Source: Terasakiella pusilla DSM 6293 | Lineage (GTDB): Bacteria; Pseudomonadota; Alphaproteobacteria; Rhodospirillales; Terasakiellaceae | Assembly (NCBI RefSeq): GCF_000688235.1 | Contig: NZ_JHYO01000013.1 | Location: forward strand, 1-64,000 | DNA length: 64,000 nt | Reading direction: 5' to 3' | Part shown: positions 1 to 8,915 of the stretch, in pieces | Layout of the letters: each line of letters starts with the position of its first letter | Position numbering within the stretch: the stretch's first letter is position 1 | Made by a program: the position numbers and the translations under genes | The notes under the pieces: model-generated | What the model was told of the DNA's origin: nothing | The model's input: only the letters and a program-made list of their open reading frames with translations | The model's database searches: none

Positions 1-201
1 AAGGAAACTGTGGAACGCAGTTTTGCTGATGCCAAACAACTACATGGGCACCGCTATGCCCGTCTGAGAGGCCTGACTAAAGTGAAAGAGCAATGCTTGA
101 TGGCAGCCACCGCCCAAAACATCAAGAAAATCGCCCTCATCTTAGCCCGTCTCAGGTTTTTATGGCGATATTTACCCACTGGAACGCCCACATATGCCTG
201 A
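1..201 (+). CDS. IS1182-family transposase, C-terminal fragment (cut by window edge)
   Basis: The reading frame is open from the first base, so the gene begins outside the window. The visible 66 residues match the end of IS1182-type DDE transposases: an ERSFADAK block containing the last catalytic Glu region, then [11 protein letters not shown] and a [10 protein letters not shown] helix. Family members are about 450-550 residues, so only the tail is seen. Whether the element is intact cannot be judged from here. I could not define a right terminal inverted repeat in the following 170 bases, which hold two hairpins instead. Confidence 0.8.
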   Translation, partial: KETVERSFADAKQLHGHRYARLRGLTKVKEQCLMAATAQNIKKIALILARLRFLWRYLPTGTPTYA

Positions 202-274
202 AAATGAAGCAGTGGAGCAACCTGCTTAAAGAAATGTCCAACAGAACAAAAAAACACAACCTTATAGAAAATAA

Positions 275-302
275 CAAACCCCGCCAAAATTGACGGGGTT
301 TG
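275..302 (-). terminator. Intrinsic terminator after the CoA transferase gene
   Basis: A 9-bp perfect stem (CAAACCCCG / CGGGGTTTG) with a 10-nt loop. Read on the minus strand it is followed by a T-rich stretch, which suits the end of the leftward gene that stops at 376. It may also act on the rightward transposase transcript. Confidence 0.6.
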
Positions 303-314
303 TCAGAGATCTGA

Positions 315-350
315 AGCCTTTCCCCTGCATAAGAGGAAAGGCTTTTTCTT
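315..350 (+). terminator. Intrinsic terminator after the transposase fragment
   Basis: Stem AGCCTTTCC / GGAAAGGCT with an 11-nt loop, followed directly by TTTTTCTT on the plus strand. Orientation fits the rightward transposase transcript. Confidence 0.65.
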
Positions 351-375
351 TAGTCACTGCGCACTCGGAATCGAT

Positions 376-1716
376 TTACATCATTCCCATTTCATGAGCT
401 TCTTTTTCCAGCTCTTCACGGAAATTTGGATGCGCGATATCGATTAAGGCACGGGCACGTTCCTGCAAAGAACGGCCTTTCATGTCCGCAATCCCGTATT
501 CCGTCACAATATACTGGACATCCATACGGGGATCAGTCACGGCCCCACCCGTAATATGGGGGGTGATTCGCGAGACAGTGCCTTTTTTCGCCGTCGAATG
601 AAGCGCGATAAACGATTTGCCGCCCGGTGACGCATAGGCCCCACGCACAAAGTCAAGCTGTCCGCCCGTCCCGGAGAACTGATGCCCGCCGATACTTTCC
701 GAGTTCACCTGCCCGGTGAAATCAACTTCGATCGCCGCATTGACGGAAATCATATTGTGGTTTTTGCGAATCACGGATGGATTGTTCACATAAGCCACCG
801 GATAACCGACGATGGACGGGTTATCATCCATAAAATCAAACATCGCCCGATCCCCAAGGGCCAATGTATAAACATGCTTATAAGGCAGCAGTGTTTTTTG
901 ACGACCATTCAAGACACCCTTTTTGATCAGATCGACCATGGGAGGAGAGAACAGCTCCGAATGAAGGCCAAGGTCTTTATGGCTATCCAATTGACCCATT
1001 ACAGAGTTCGGCACTGCACCGATCCCCATTTGCAGAGTCGCCCCATCGGGAATACGTTCGGCAATGTAATGGCCGATTTTTTCGTCTTCGATGCTGCCGC
1101 CGCCAATAATCGTTTCCATCAAAGGCGGGCTATTTTCCACAATCATATCAACGTCAGTAATATGCAGCAGACATTCCCCAAAGGTACGCGGCATATTTTC
1201 GTTGACCTCAACAATGATTTTTTTGGCTTTGCGTACAACCGTTGCACCGTAGTCCGGGTTTGTCCCCAAGGAGAAATACCCCGCTTTATCCATTTTTGAA
1301 ACCGTGACCACAAAACAGTCCGGTGAAATAGATTCTGTCAGCAAACGGCCTGCCTGATGGAACAGACACGGGACGAAATGCACCCATTCTTCGCCCTGAT
1401 CATACCCTTGTTTCGCCAACTGGCGGTCATGCCCACTCATGAACAACGGGTGCGGTTTAATCACATCCATCAATTCCGGCACAAACAATGATTCGATCGC
1501 AGCAGCACTCGCATGCATGTAATAGACGTTCAGACGGGTGAACCATTTCTGTTTCGCACGACTCGCAACGGCTTCCATGATCGCCGGCGGCATTGCCACG
1601 CTCATCCCCAAGATCAGGTTGGAGCGATCAGCAATGCTGGCAACAGCATCATGGGCCGACATTTTTTTAGATTCGTATAGGTCAGTATAAAGTGACACGG
1701 GGTCCCCCTTCGTCAT
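376..1716 (-). CDS. Acetyl-CoA hydrolase/transferase family (4-hydroxybutyrate CoA-transferase-like)
   Basis: A 446-residue cytoplasmic enzyme of the Cat2/AbfT class of family I CoA-transferases, which move CoA between acetate and another short acid such as 4-hydroxybutyrate. Seen in the sequence: the GIG loop at residues 231-233, a LHSELFSP segment whose Glu254 sits where the family carries the glutamyl-CoA catalytic residue, and the C-terminal acetyl-CoA hydrolase domain with IGGHQFSGTGGQLDF and YIVTEYGIADMKGRS. Length is normal. No clear Shine-Dalgarno precedes the chosen ATG, and Met19 is an alternative start. The substrate is not resolved; a 4-hydroxybutyrate role would fit the GABA/succinate semialdehyde genes further right, but these are 33 kb away. 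Confidence 0.85.
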   Translation of the reverse strand: MTKGDPVSLYTDLYESKKMSAHDAVASIADRSNLILGMSVAMPPAIMEAVASRAKQKWFTRLNVYYMHASAAAIESLFVPELMDVIKPHPLFMSGHDRQLAKQGYDQGEEWVHFVPCLFHQAGRLLTESISPDCFVVTVSKMDKAGYFSLGTNPDYGATVVRKAKKIIVEVNENMPRTFGECLLHITDVDMIVENSPPLMETIIGGGSIEDEKIGHYIAERIPDGATLQMGIGAVPNSVMGQLDSHKDLGLHSELFSPPMVDLIKKGVLNGRQKTLLPYKHVYTLALGDRAMFDFMDDNPSIVGYPVAYVNNPSVIRKNHNMISVNAAIEVDFTGQVNSESIGGHQFSGTGGQLDFVRGAYASPGGKSFIALHSTAKKGTVSRITPHITGGAVTDPRMDVQYIVTEYGIADMKGRSLQERARALIDIAHPNFREELEKEAHEMGMM

Positions 1717-1836
1717 ATCCGCGTTATCTTGTTATTAGAACAACATAACCGATCCTTTCGCAACTGCAAAAAGAAACTCTTTTGACAATTGTAAAAACTG
1801 TTTCAAACTCTCGCTCAACAGGAAGAAGGAGAGGAC

Positions 1837-2469
1837 ATGAACAAAGTCATCCAGCAGTGGAATGAGAAATATGACGGGGACGATCTGGTCTTTGGATCAA
1901 CCCCCAACGGGTTTTTGACCACACAAGCGCCCCACCTTAAAAAAGGCGGCCATATCCTGTGCGTTGGCGACGGGGAAGGTCGCAATGGGGTGTGGTTGGC
2001 GGCGCAAGGTTTCAAGGTGCATTCCGTCGATGGTGCCATCAACGGGGTGACGAAAGCTCGTGCACAAGCCGAGCAACGCGGCGTTGCGGATCTGTTTACA
2101 GGTGAATGTGCGGATCTCACCCAATGGGACTGGCCAGTTGATCAGTATGACGGTGTGGCCTGCCTGCATCTTTACTTTATGCCTGATGAGCGGACCGCGC
2201 TCCATCACAAAATGATTTCGTCTTTAAAGGATGGGGGGCTTTTTATACTGGAAGTCTTTCACCCCGACAATGTGGGGCGAAATTGCGGCGGGCCAAAATT
2301 ACGTGAGCTTTGTTACAGTGCGGATATGCTGCAAGCAGACTTTCAGGACATTGCCGAGATTCTGTTACTGGAAGAAACCGAAAGGACGGTTGCACCCTCA
2401 AGTTTTCATAGTGGCGGTGTCGGAAAGGTGACACGATTGGTCGCGAGGAAAAAAGGGGTGGATGAATAA
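1837..2469 (+). CDS. Class I SAM-dependent methyltransferase (TehB/thiopurine-type)
   Basis: A 210-residue soluble protein with a Rossmann methyltransferase fold. Motif I is CVGDGEGRNGVW near residues 42-53, followed by an acidic residue at the end of the second strand (HSVD) and a post-I region with GECADL; HLYFMPDE precedes the motif-III LKDGGLFILE strand. An AGAAGGAGAGGAC Shine-Dalgarno lies just upstream of the ATG. The family (tellurite resistance TehB-like and relatives) methylates small molecules, but the substrate cannot be read from sequence. It is monocistronic, divergent from the CoA transferase gene and ended by a strong hairpin. Confidence 0.8.
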   Translation: MNKVIQQWNEKYDGDDLVFGSTPNGFLTTQAPHLKKGGHILCVGDGEGRNGVWLAAQGFKVHSVDGAINGVTKARAQAEQRGVADLFTGECADLTQWDWPVDQYDGVACLHLYFMPDERTALHHKMISSLKDGGLFILEVFHPDNVGRNCGGPKLRELCYSADMLQADFQDIAEILLLEETERTVAPSSFHSGGVGKVTRLVARKKGVDE

Positions 2470-2482
2470 ACACCCCTTTTCC
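2451..2482. terminator. Bidirectional terminator between convergent genes
   Basis: Stem AAAAGGGGTG / CACCCCTTTT with a 10-nt loop that includes the methyltransferase stop codon. T-rich tails occur on both strands, so it can serve the rightward methyltransferase and the leftward DUF1330 gene. Confidence 0.75.
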
Positions 2483-2497
2483 AATCGCAAATTCAGA

Positions 2498-2782
2498 TCA
2501 GCCTAACAGATGAATAGACCAATTTGCCGCCTTCATGCGCAAGTCATGAACATGAGCAAGGTCTTCATCATAACGCCATGCTTTTGCCGCTTCGATAGTA
2601 GGAAAAGATAAAATCACCGCCATCTCAGCCTGCCCGTCTGCGCCTTCCAATTTTGTCAGATCGAGGCTGGAAGACACCAACGCACCATCGTGCTTTTTAA
2701 GGGCAGTCGGTGCATGCTCCCGGTATTTTCCCAATGCTTCAAGATCGATATTCTTTGCCAATGCAACACAATAAACCGTCAT
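2498..2782 (-). CDS. DUF1330 family protein
   Basis: A 94-residue protein resembling the DUF1330 (dimeric alpha-beta barrel) family: an N-terminal beta strand MTVYCVALAK, a central YREHAPTALKKHDG, and the typical LSFPTIEAAKAWRYDEDL helix. Function is not established for the family. It is divergently transcribed from a LysR regulator across about 107 bases, so it is a likely target of that regulator. An AGAGAGAAA stretch precedes the ATG as a weak ribosome site. Confidence 0.75.
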   Translation of the reverse strand: MTVYCVALAKNIDLEALGKYREHAPTALKKHDGALVSSSLDLTKLEGADGQAEMAVILSFPTIEAAKAWRYDEDLAHVHDLRMKAANWSIHLLG

Positions 2783-2889
2783 TTTCTCTCTCCATTAAAC
2801 GGGTTATGAAACAATAAACAGAGACTAGCGCAGGTCAGGCTGTGCGAAAATTATGTAAATCTTCAATCCTCTTGTGCAATAATGCAGAT

Positions 2890-3759
2890 ATGAAAAGCTG
2901 GGATGATCTAAAATACGTACTCTATGTCCATCGTCACGGAGGCTTGAGCGGGGCTGCACGTGCACTGGGTGTCAACCACACCACGGTGTCCCGGCGCCTA
3001 ACCACCCTTGAAGATCAGATGGGCGTGCGCCTTTTTGATCGACTGCCGGGCGGCTTAAAGATAACCATGCATGGGGAACGCTGTCTGGAAGCCGCACAGG
3101 TGATAGAAAAACAGACCCTAGATTTGGATTTATCCATCGCTGCGAAAGATCAAGATTTGGCAGGACCGCTTAAAGTTTCCGCCCCCCAATTGCTTTTTCA
3201 ACTTCTCCTCGCTGAGATTGTTCTCAAGTTCAAAAAACAATATCCCCAAATAGACTTGACCCTGATTGCCACCACGGATGCAATCAACCTTTATCGACGT
3301 GAAGCCGATGTTTCCCTACGCGTGGTAAATGAGCCGGAAAGTACCTTGTGGGGGCGCAAAGCTTTCTCGCAAAACTGTATGTATTATGCGTCACGAGAAT
3401 ATATGGAGAACCACAAAGACAACAGCAAGCTGGACTGTATCAACTTTTTATGGCGTGGGGATGAACCAGCGGGCGAAGTCCTGAAAGCCTATCCAAACGC
3501 CCAGGTCATTGCAAAGTTTGACGACATGATCGCGGTCCTGGGTGCCGTGCGCGCCGGTATGGGGATTGCCCGTATGCCCTGTTTTATCGGTGATTCCCAA
3601 ACGGATTTTGTGCGCGTACCCAATATTGAAAGGGCACCTTATCATGATCTCTGGATTCTCACCCATCCCGATTTGAAAGATGTCGCACGCATTAAGACCT
3701 TTATGCGCTTTGCGACCTTAGAACTTAAAAAACATGAAAAGGCTTTCTTGGGGGTCTAA
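2890..3759 (+). CDS. LysR-family transcriptional regulator
   Basis: A 289-residue regulator with an N-terminal winged helix-turn-helix (GGLSGAARALGVNHTTVSRRLTTLE, in two overlapping halves) and a C-terminal periplasmic-binding-like effector domain. I chose ATG 2890 because it puts the HTH at residues 17-40, the normal distance; an upstream GTG at 2842 would add 16 residues of unconserved sequence. LysR proteins often control a divergent neighbour, here the DUF1330 gene. The effector is unknown. Confidence 0.85.
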   Translation: MKSWDDLKYVLYVHRHGGLSGAARALGVNHTTVSRRLTTLEDQMGVRLFDRLPGGLKITMHGERCLEAAQVIEKQTLDLDLSIAAKDQDLAGPLKVSAPQLLFQLLLAEIVLKFKKQYPQIDLTLIATTDAINLYRREADVSLRVVNEPESTLWGRKAFSQNCMYYASREYMENHKDNSKLDCINFLWRGDEPAGEVLKAYPNAQVIAKFDDMIAVLGAVRAGMGIARMPCFIGDSQTDFVRVPNIERAPYHDLWILTHPDLKDVARIKTFMRFATLELKKHEKAFLGV

Positions 3760-3785
3760 TCATTTTTCGCCTCACCCAAAAAATA

Positions 3786-3822
3786 AAAACCCCGCCTGAA
3801 GCAGTGCTCCAAGCGGGGTTTT
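3786..3822. terminator. Bidirectional terminator between LysR gene and fumarase
   Basis: Perfect stem AAAACCCCGC / GCGGGGTTTT flanking a 17-nt loop. It sits between convergent genes and its A/T ends give U-tracts in both directions. Confidence 0.85.
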
Positions 3823-3845
3823 CTGTGTTCAAAAGATCGCGAGGA

Positions 3846-5453
3846 TCAGACGAATTCTTTAAAGAAGTCGTTGCCTTTGTCATCCACGATGATGAAGGCG
3901 GGGAAATCTTCGACTTCGATTTTCCAAATCGCTTCCATACCCAGCTCTGGATATTCCAGACATTCCATATGTTTGATGGATTTTTGCGTCAATTCAGCAG
4001 CAACCCCACCGATGGACCCAAGATAGAAACCACCATATTTGTTACATGCATCTGTCACCGCTTTGGAACGGTTGCCTTTTGCCACCATCAACATGGACCC
4101 GCCATGGGATTGGAACAAATCAACATAAGCGTCCATACGACCCGCGGTTGTCGGACCGAAGGAACCGGACGCATACCCTTCCGGTGTTTTTGCCGGACCG
4201 GCGTAATAAACCGGATGGTCTTTAAAATATTGCGGCAGTTCTTTGCCTTCATCCAACAGCTCTTTCAGCTTGGCGTGGGCAATATCACGCGCAACAATCA
4301 TGGTGCCTGTCATTTTAACGCGGGTTTTCACCGGATATTGTGACAGGGTTTTACGGATTTCATCCATCGGCTGGTTCAAATCGATCGCCACTTCCTGCGC
4401 TTCGGCTTCATCCGCTGTTGGCAGATAATCTGCCGGATTATCACACAGCTTTTCAATAAACACACCGTCTTTGGTGATCTTGGCAAACAACTGACGGTCC
4501 GCGGAACAAGACACACCGATGGACACCGGGCAGCTTGCACCGTGACGCGGCAAGCGGATCACACGCACATCGTGACAGAAGTATTTGCCGCCAAACTGCG
4601 CGCCCATGCCCAATTCTTGTGACAGTTTAAGAACTTCTTGTTCAAACGCCACATCACGGAAGGCTTGGCCTTTATCCCCGCCTTTGGTCGGCAGGTTATC
4701 GAGATATTTTGCAGACGCAAGCTTGGTCGTCTTCAGGTTGGTTTCCGCAGAAGTGCCGCCAATGGTGATGGCAAGGTGATACGGCGGACAAGCCGCTGTG
4801 CCCAAGGTGCGGATTTTCTCATCCAAAAACGCGAGCAAGGATTTTGGGTTCAGCAACGCTTTGGTCTGTTGGTACAGGAACGTCTTGTTCGCAGACCCGC
4901 CACCTTTCGCCATGAACATAAATTTATACGCGTTGCCTTCTGTCGCATAGAGGTCAATCTGTGCGGGCAGGTTGTTGCCGGTATTGACTTCTTCATACAT
5001 ATCAACAGGGGACACTTGCGAATAGCGCAGGTTCAAATCCGTATAGGCTTCGGAAACACCTTTGGAAATTGCTTCTTCGTCCTGGCCGTCCACCCAGCAA
5101 TATTTGCCACGTTTGCCCATGACGATGGCGGTGCCGGTATCCTGACACAAAGGCAAAATACCATCGGCGGAGATCACCGCGTTTTTGATCATTTCCAAGG
5201 CGACAAAACGGTCATTATCGGACGCTTCCGGGTCATCCAAAATCGCAGCCACCTGCTTCATGTGAGCCGGGCGCAATTTATGGGAGATTTCCTTAAACGC
5301 TTCTTTGGTCAGAAGGCGGATCGCTTCCGGGTCCACTTTCAGGACTTCTTTGCCATCCACTTCAATTGTCGAAACAAAATCAGACGTCAGTTTGCGATAA
5401 TCTGTTGTGTCTTCCCCCAAAGGAAACATGTCATGATAAACGGTGTCGCTCAT
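3846..5453 (-). CDS. fumA: Class I (iron-sulfur) fumarate hydratase
   Basis: A 535-residue enzyme that hydrates fumarate to L-malate in the TCA cycle. It is the oxygen-labile, homodimeric class I type, unrelated to FumC. The three cysteines expected to hold the [4Fe-4S] cluster are visible: Cys103 in LPLCQDTGT, Cys222 in [11 protein letters not shown], and Cys316 in SIGVSCSAD. Their spacings of 119 and 94 residues are the class I pattern. The alpha domain is N-terminal and the beta domain C-terminal ([36 protein letters not shown]), all in one chain. The genome also encodes a class II enzyme at 17.6 kb, so the two probably serve different oxygen or iron conditions. Confidence 0.95.
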   Translation of the reverse strand: MSDTVYHDMFPLGEDTTDYRKLTSDFVSTIEVDGKEVLKVDPEAIRLLTKEAFKEISHKLRPAHMKQVAAILDDPEASDNDRFVALEMIKNAVISADGILPLCQDTGTAIVMGKRGKYCWVDGQDEEAISKGVSEAYTDLNLRYSQVSPVDMYEEVNTGNNLPAQIDLYATEGNAYKFMFMAKGGGSANKTFLYQQTKALLNPKSLLAFLDEKIRTLGTAACPPYHLAITIGGTSAETNLKTTKLASAKYLDNLPTKGGDKGQAFRDVAFEQEVLKLSQELGMGAQFGGKYFCHDVRVIRLPRHGASCPVSIGVSCSADRQLFAKITKDGVFIEKLCDNPADYLPTADEAEAQEVAIDLNQPMDEIRKTLSQYPVKTRVKMTGTMIVARDIAHAKLKELLDEGKELPQYFKDHPVYYAGPAKTPEGYASGSFGPTTAGRMDAYVDLFQSHGGSMLMVAKGNRSKAVTDACNKYGGFYLGSIGGVAAELTQKSIKHMECLEYPELGMEAIWKIEVEDFPAFIIVDDKGNDFFKEFV

Positions 5454-5478
5454 CTCAAATACTCTTTTTTATAGACTG

Positions 5479-5512
5479 TGAAACAAAGTAAAGGGCCGAA
5501 AATGGCCCTTTA
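5479..5512 (-). terminator. Terminator downstream of sspB
   Basis: Perfect inverted repeat TAAAGGGCC / GGCCCTTTA with loop GAAAAT at 5489-5512. On the minus strand it is followed by TTTACTTTGTTTC, giving a U-rich tail for the leftward sspB transcript. Confidence 0.7.
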
Positions 5513-5522
5513 GAAAATAGAA

Positions 5523-6020
5523 TTACTTCTTCTTTCGAAACGCATCCAGCGCAACGACGTTATCTTTATTCTCATCCTCGTCCTTCTCCGCCGAAAAGTC
5601 ATCGGCAACGGGATCATCATCAGGATCGTCATCGTCGTCCAGATCATCAGAATCATCCAGCAGTTCCATTTTGAACTGGAGGCCAAATTTGACGCTGGGG
5701 TCCGCAAAACCGGTAATGGCTTCGAACGGCACATGGATCGGTGTTTTGATATCATTGAAGCTGAGCACGATATCAAAATACTCGTCCGTCACTTCAAGGT
5801 CCCAGTATTCATGTTCAATCACAATCGTGATTTCTTCCGGATACTGATCGCGCAGGCTATCTGGCATGATCACTGCGGGATGGTCTGTCGCAAAAGTGAC
5901 GTAAAAGTGATGCTCACCCGGCAAGCCGTTTTGCTGACAATAGCTCAGCGCCTTGCGGACGACACTTTTAAGCGCGTCTTCGATCCAGCGGTCGTAACGT
6001 AGGGTTTCCATATTATCCAT
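5523..6020 (-). CDS. sspB: SspB-type ClpXP adaptor (alphaproteobacterial form)
   Basis: A 165-residue adaptor that delivers ssrA-tagged and other substrates to ClpXP. The N-terminal substrate-binding domain runs to about residue 120 (HHFYVTFATDHPAV, PEEITIVIEHEYWDL, SFNDIKTPIHVPFEAIT). It is followed by an acidic linker of Asp/Glu runs and a short C-terminal NVVALDAFRKKK that fits the ClpX-binding tail. Length and layout agree with Caulobacter SspB. I prefer the ATG at 6020 because GAAGG lies 5 bases before it; an in-frame GTG at 6032 would add four residues. The gene is single and ends at a hairpin. Confidence 0.9.
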   Translation of the reverse strand: MDNMETLRYDRWIEDALKSVVRKALSYCQQNGLPGEHHFYVTFATDHPAVIMPDSLRDQYPEEITIVIEHEYWDLEVTDEYFDIVLSFNDIKTPIHVPFEAITGFADPSVKFGLQFKMELLDDSDDLDDDDDPDDDPVADDFSAEKDEDENKDNVVALDAFRKKK

Positions 6021-6117
6021 AAAGGCCTTCACCGAAAGGAAGTGTCAGAATTGCCCCTACTATAGAACTCTTAAGCAAGGCAGGACAAGTGTGCTTTGGA
6101 AAAAATAACAACTTTTA

Positions 6118-6618
6118 TCATCGTCTACGCCGTTCCGGCCCCGTATAGGCAGCCTGACGTCTTCGCTCTTCTTCCATTGCCTTTTCCACGGCTTCGTCAT
6201 CATCGGGGTCCACAAGGTCGGTCGCACGATAGGGGTAGGTGTATTTTTGAACCAATGGTTCCCCCGTATCGATTTGCCCGTCTTCATAGCCCTGAATGGT
6301 CTGATCCACAATCGCATCGATCAACAGTTTGGTGACTTTACGCAGACAATTGGGATCATAGAGATATTCTTTGTCAAAAATGATCTTTTGCAGCTGAACC
6401 TGATGATGGGTCACGAACTTAAGCAACAACAGCGCAAAAGCTTTCTTTTCAATATAGATCGGCGCGATATCGAGAATGTCCTTCAAGGACAGATAGACAA
6501 GGTTAGGAAAGCTCGCCGTTTGCGGCAATTCTTCCAGATAGCCGACCACATCATTAAAGTAGTTTGCCCGTTCCGCATCCAGTGTCTTAAGTGCTTTTTC
6601 AACAATTCTTTTATGCAT
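6118..6618 (-). CDS. Conserved hypothetical protein with GPERRRR tail
   Basis: A 166-residue protein I do not recognise. It is mostly helical and soluble (KALKTLDAERANYFNDVVGYLEEL, KKAFALLLLKFVTHHQVQLQKI), then an acidic-charged C-terminal section that ends in TGPERRRR. A GPERRR tail recurs in proteobacterial proteins of unknown role. A clear AGGGAG ribosome site stands before the ATG. It follows the M32 peptidase by 11 bases, so the two are probably co-transcribed. Confidence 0.7.
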   Translation of the reverse strand: MHKRIVEKALKTLDAERANYFNDVVGYLEELPQTASFPNLVYLSLKDILDIAPIYIEKKAFALLLLKFVTHHQVQLQKIIFDKEYLYDPNCLRKVTKLLIDAIVDQTIQGYEDGQIDTGEPLVQKYTYPYRATDLVDPDDDEAVEKAMEEERRRQAAYTGPERRRR

Positions 6619-6629
6619 AGGTTGCTCCC

Positions 6630-8117
6630 TTAAGACGAATATCTACCTTTAAGATGCGCGATAAACACTTCTGGATCAAGGGGCTTTCCGGTCGCTTGGA
6701 TCAACAGGTCTTTGGTGGACAAGCTCGACCCTTTGGCGTGAATGTTTTCGCGCAACCATCCCATCAAGGGGGCAAAATTGCCTTTTGCGATCTCGCCTTC
6801 CACATCCGGCACGGCCTTTTTGATCGCATCGAAAATCTGTGCCGCCGTCATAGCCCCCAGCGTATAGGTCGGGAAGTATCCCCACGCCCCGTCATACCAG
6901 TGGATATCCTGCAAACAGCCATCGCGGTCATTCTCAACTGTGACGCCCAACATATCTTTCATCATGCTATTCCAGCGCTCGGGGATCTCCTCGATCTGCA
7001 TGTGTCCTTCGATCAAAGCGCGTTCCAGCTTATAGCGCAGGATCACATGGGCCGGATAGGTCACCTCATCGGCATCCACACGGATAAAACCCGGTTTCAC
7101 CTGACGATAAAGGTTGGTCATATTTTCCAAGGACCACGCAGCCCCTATCCCCTCAAAGGTCTGTTGCATGTGTGGATGCGCGTAAGTCAAAAACGCATCG
7201 GACCGGCACACCTGCATCTCCACCAGCAAAGACTGGCTTTCGTGCACACTCATGCCGCGGGCTTGTCCTACGGGCTGATTGCGCCAATCTTGCGGCAAGC
7301 CCCGTTCGTAAAGCGCATGTCCTGTTTCGTGCAGCACCCCCATCAAGGCGGAGGTGAAATCGCTTTCATCATAGCGGGTGGTCAGGCGCACATCATCGGC
7401 TGTCCCGCCGCAAAACGGATGCATGCTGACATCAAGGCGTCCATGGTCAAAATCAAACCCCAAGGCCGCCATAAACAAAGCACCCAGCTCTTTTTGTTTT
7501 TCAATGGCAAACGGACCTTGGGGCATCTGCACCGTCACGTCCTTCTGCTGATCCTGCACGGTCTGTAAAAAGTCTGGCAGGAAACCTTCCAGTTTTTCAA
7601 AGATCGGATCAATCTCGCTCGCTTTGCCATCAGGTTCATACTGATCCAGCAACGCATCATACAGGGAACACCCCAGCTTATCGGCCTTCGCCGCTGCGGC
7701 TTGGCGGGTCAGATTAAGCACTTCCTTCAACTGCGGGGCGACCTTGGCGAAATCCCCTTCGGCACGTGCCTCACGCCAGACCTGCTCACAGGCGGATGTG
7801 GTGCGGCTCAGGGCTTCGACCAAGACTTCATCCAGCGCAGTGGCGTGGGTATGGGCGCGGCGCATCTCGCGCAGGTTTGCCGCTTGCCAATCGGTTAAAC
7901 CACCTTCCTGTTCTGCCTCATCCAACAGGTCGGATAAGCGATCCTCACACATCATGGAATGGCTGAGCGTTGCCAATAAGGCCATTTGCTCCATACGGGA
8001 CTCCGCGCCGCCTTTAGGCATCATCGCGGCCATATCCCAATGTAAAATGGACGAGGCATCGCCCAGTACATGGATCCGTTTGAACTGTTTTTCCAATTGT
8101 GTGTATGATTGGCTCAT
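6630..8117 (-). CDS. M32-family carboxypeptidase (Taq type)
   Basis: A 495-residue zinc metallocarboxypeptidase, cytoplasmic, cleaving C-terminal residues from peptides. The metal-binding HEXXH motif is HETGH at residues 263-267, within LMGVLHETGHALYERGLP, and the third ligand and family motif lies in HESQSLLVEMQV shortly after. The HPFCGG and TYPAHVILRYKLE blocks are also typical. Length is that of the family. It heads a leftward unit with the 166-residue gene 11 bases downstream. A 30-residue membrane peptide frame ends 14 bases upstream and may be the first gene. Confidence 0.93.
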   Translation of the reverse strand: MSQSYTQLEKQFKRIHVLGDASSILHWDMAAMMPKGGAESRMEQMALLATLSHSMMCEDRLSDLLDEAEQEGGLTDWQAANLREMRRAHTHATALDEVLVEALSRTTSACEQVWREARAEGDFAKVAPQLKEVLNLTRQAAAAKADKLGCSLYDALLDQYEPDGKASEIDPIFEKLEGFLPDFLQTVQDQQKDVTVQMPQGPFAIEKQKELGALFMAALGFDFDHGRLDVSMHPFCGGTADDVRLTTRYDESDFTSALMGVLHETGHALYERGLPQDWRNQPVGQARGMSVHESQSLLVEMQVCRSDAFLTYAHPHMQQTFEGIGAAWSLENMTNLYRQVKPGFIRVDADEVTYPAHVILRYKLERALIEGHMQIEEIPERWNSMMKDMLGVTVENDRDGCLQDIHWYDGAWGYFPTYTLGAMTAAQIFDAIKKAVPDVEGEIAKGNFAPLMGWLRENIHAKGSSLSTKDLLIQATGKPLDPEVFIAHLKGRYSS

Positions 8118-8131
8118 GTCATTTTCTTCTT

Positions 8132-8224
8132 TCAGTCACCCAACAATCCCATGCGGCTCATCTGCCCTAAGACAAGAAGCAACCCCAACGTGATCATGAT
8201 AGCAAGCAGCGTAAATCGATTCAT
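8132..8224 (-). CDS. Possible 30-residue single-helix membrane protein
   Basis: A short frame on the minus strand starting MNRFTLLAIMITLGLLLVLG and ending MSRMGLLGD. It is one hydrophobic helix with a basic N-terminus. GAGG lies 5 bases before its ATG, and its stop is 14 bases before the M32 peptidase start, as expected for a leading gene of that operon. Against it, the first 29 bases overlap the start region of the rightward thermonuclease-like gene on the other strand, and frames this short occur by chance. Confidence 0.4.
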   Translation of the reverse strand: MNRFTLLAIMITLGLLLVLGQMSRMGLLGD

Positions 8225-8915
8225 CGACGCCTCGATTATAAAATTTATCGTCTGTGCGTTTGTGGGACTTCTCCTTGTTGAGGTCAAGCCTTCAGCAGCA
8301 CAAACTTCACGCGATGAAGTCGTCAGCCTCACCCTGCCCTTTGAACTTCACTTGAAAAAAAGCGGCCCCGTGCGCCTCGCCGGATTGCTGTATGACAAAG
8401 ACGCAACCGCCTTAAACAGCTACGTCAAAGCCGGTGATAAAGTGCGGGTGCGCCTGCTCAGTGACCAGCCCGATCGCTATGGACGAAAGCCCGCCCATGT
8501 CTATCTTGCGGACAAACGCTGGCTTCAGGGTGAACTGGTTCGTGATGCCCATGCCACCCCGTACCCATACGAAGACGAAGAAGACAATATCCGTGATCTC
8601 TATACCCTTGAACACCCTGCCAGCCATGATGCCCTTAAAGATAACATTCCGCTGAACAGTTTTGCGATTGTGAAAGGGACTGTGCGCGATGTTGCCCATG
8701 TGAAAAACACAACATATCTAAACTTTGGAGAAAACTGGCGCACCGACTTCACCGTCAAAGTCGTCAAGCAAAATCATAGGTTCTTCAAACGTTTCGGCTT
8801 CAACCTGGACACCCTCAAAGGACAGACCCTCCAAATAAGAGGGTGGGTTTCCAAACAAAATGGGCCTATGATAGAGGCTCGACATCCCACACAGATAGAA
8901 GTGATCAAACCCTGA
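8196..8915 (+). CDS. Exported thermonuclease-like (SNase-fold) protein
   Basis: About 239 residues. An N-terminal hydrophobic stretch (IIKFIVCAFVGLLLVEV) ending in PSAAQ looks like a signal peptide. The body has an SNase-like part with DRYGRKPAHVYLADKRWLQGELVR, the most conserved block of thermonuclease-family proteins. A second beta-rich domain follows (FAIVKGTVRDVAHVKNTTYLNFGENWRTDF, LRGWV-like IRGWVSKQNGPMIEA), probably OB-like. The Arg/Asp/Glu catalytic set of staphylococcal nuclease is not obvious, so nuclease activity is uncertain. The start is also uncertain: ATG 8196 lacks a good ribosome site and a TTG at 8109 is the only longer option. The stop overlaps the next ATG (TGATG), indicating translational coupling. 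Confidence 0.7.
   Translation: MIASSVNRFIDASIIKFIVCAFVGLLLVEVKPSAAQTSRDEVVSLTLPFELHLKKSGPVRLAGLLYDKDATALNSYVKAGDKVRVRLLSDQPDRYGRKPAHVYLADKRWLQGELVRDAHATPYPYEDEEDNIRDLYTLEHPASHDALKDNIPLNSFAIVKGTVRDVAHVKNTTYLNFGENWRTDFTVKVVKQNHRFFKRFGFNLDTLKGQTLQIRGWVSKQNGPMIEARHPTQIEVIKP

Noticed and set aside
1-201. Complete insertion sequence
   Set aside because: Only the end of the transposase is visible, with no clear terminal inverted repeat or target duplication inside the window.
4638-5474. Open frame antisense to the class I fumarase gene
   Set aside because: It lies entirely over a gene with intact cluster cysteines and has no recognisable domain or ribosome site.
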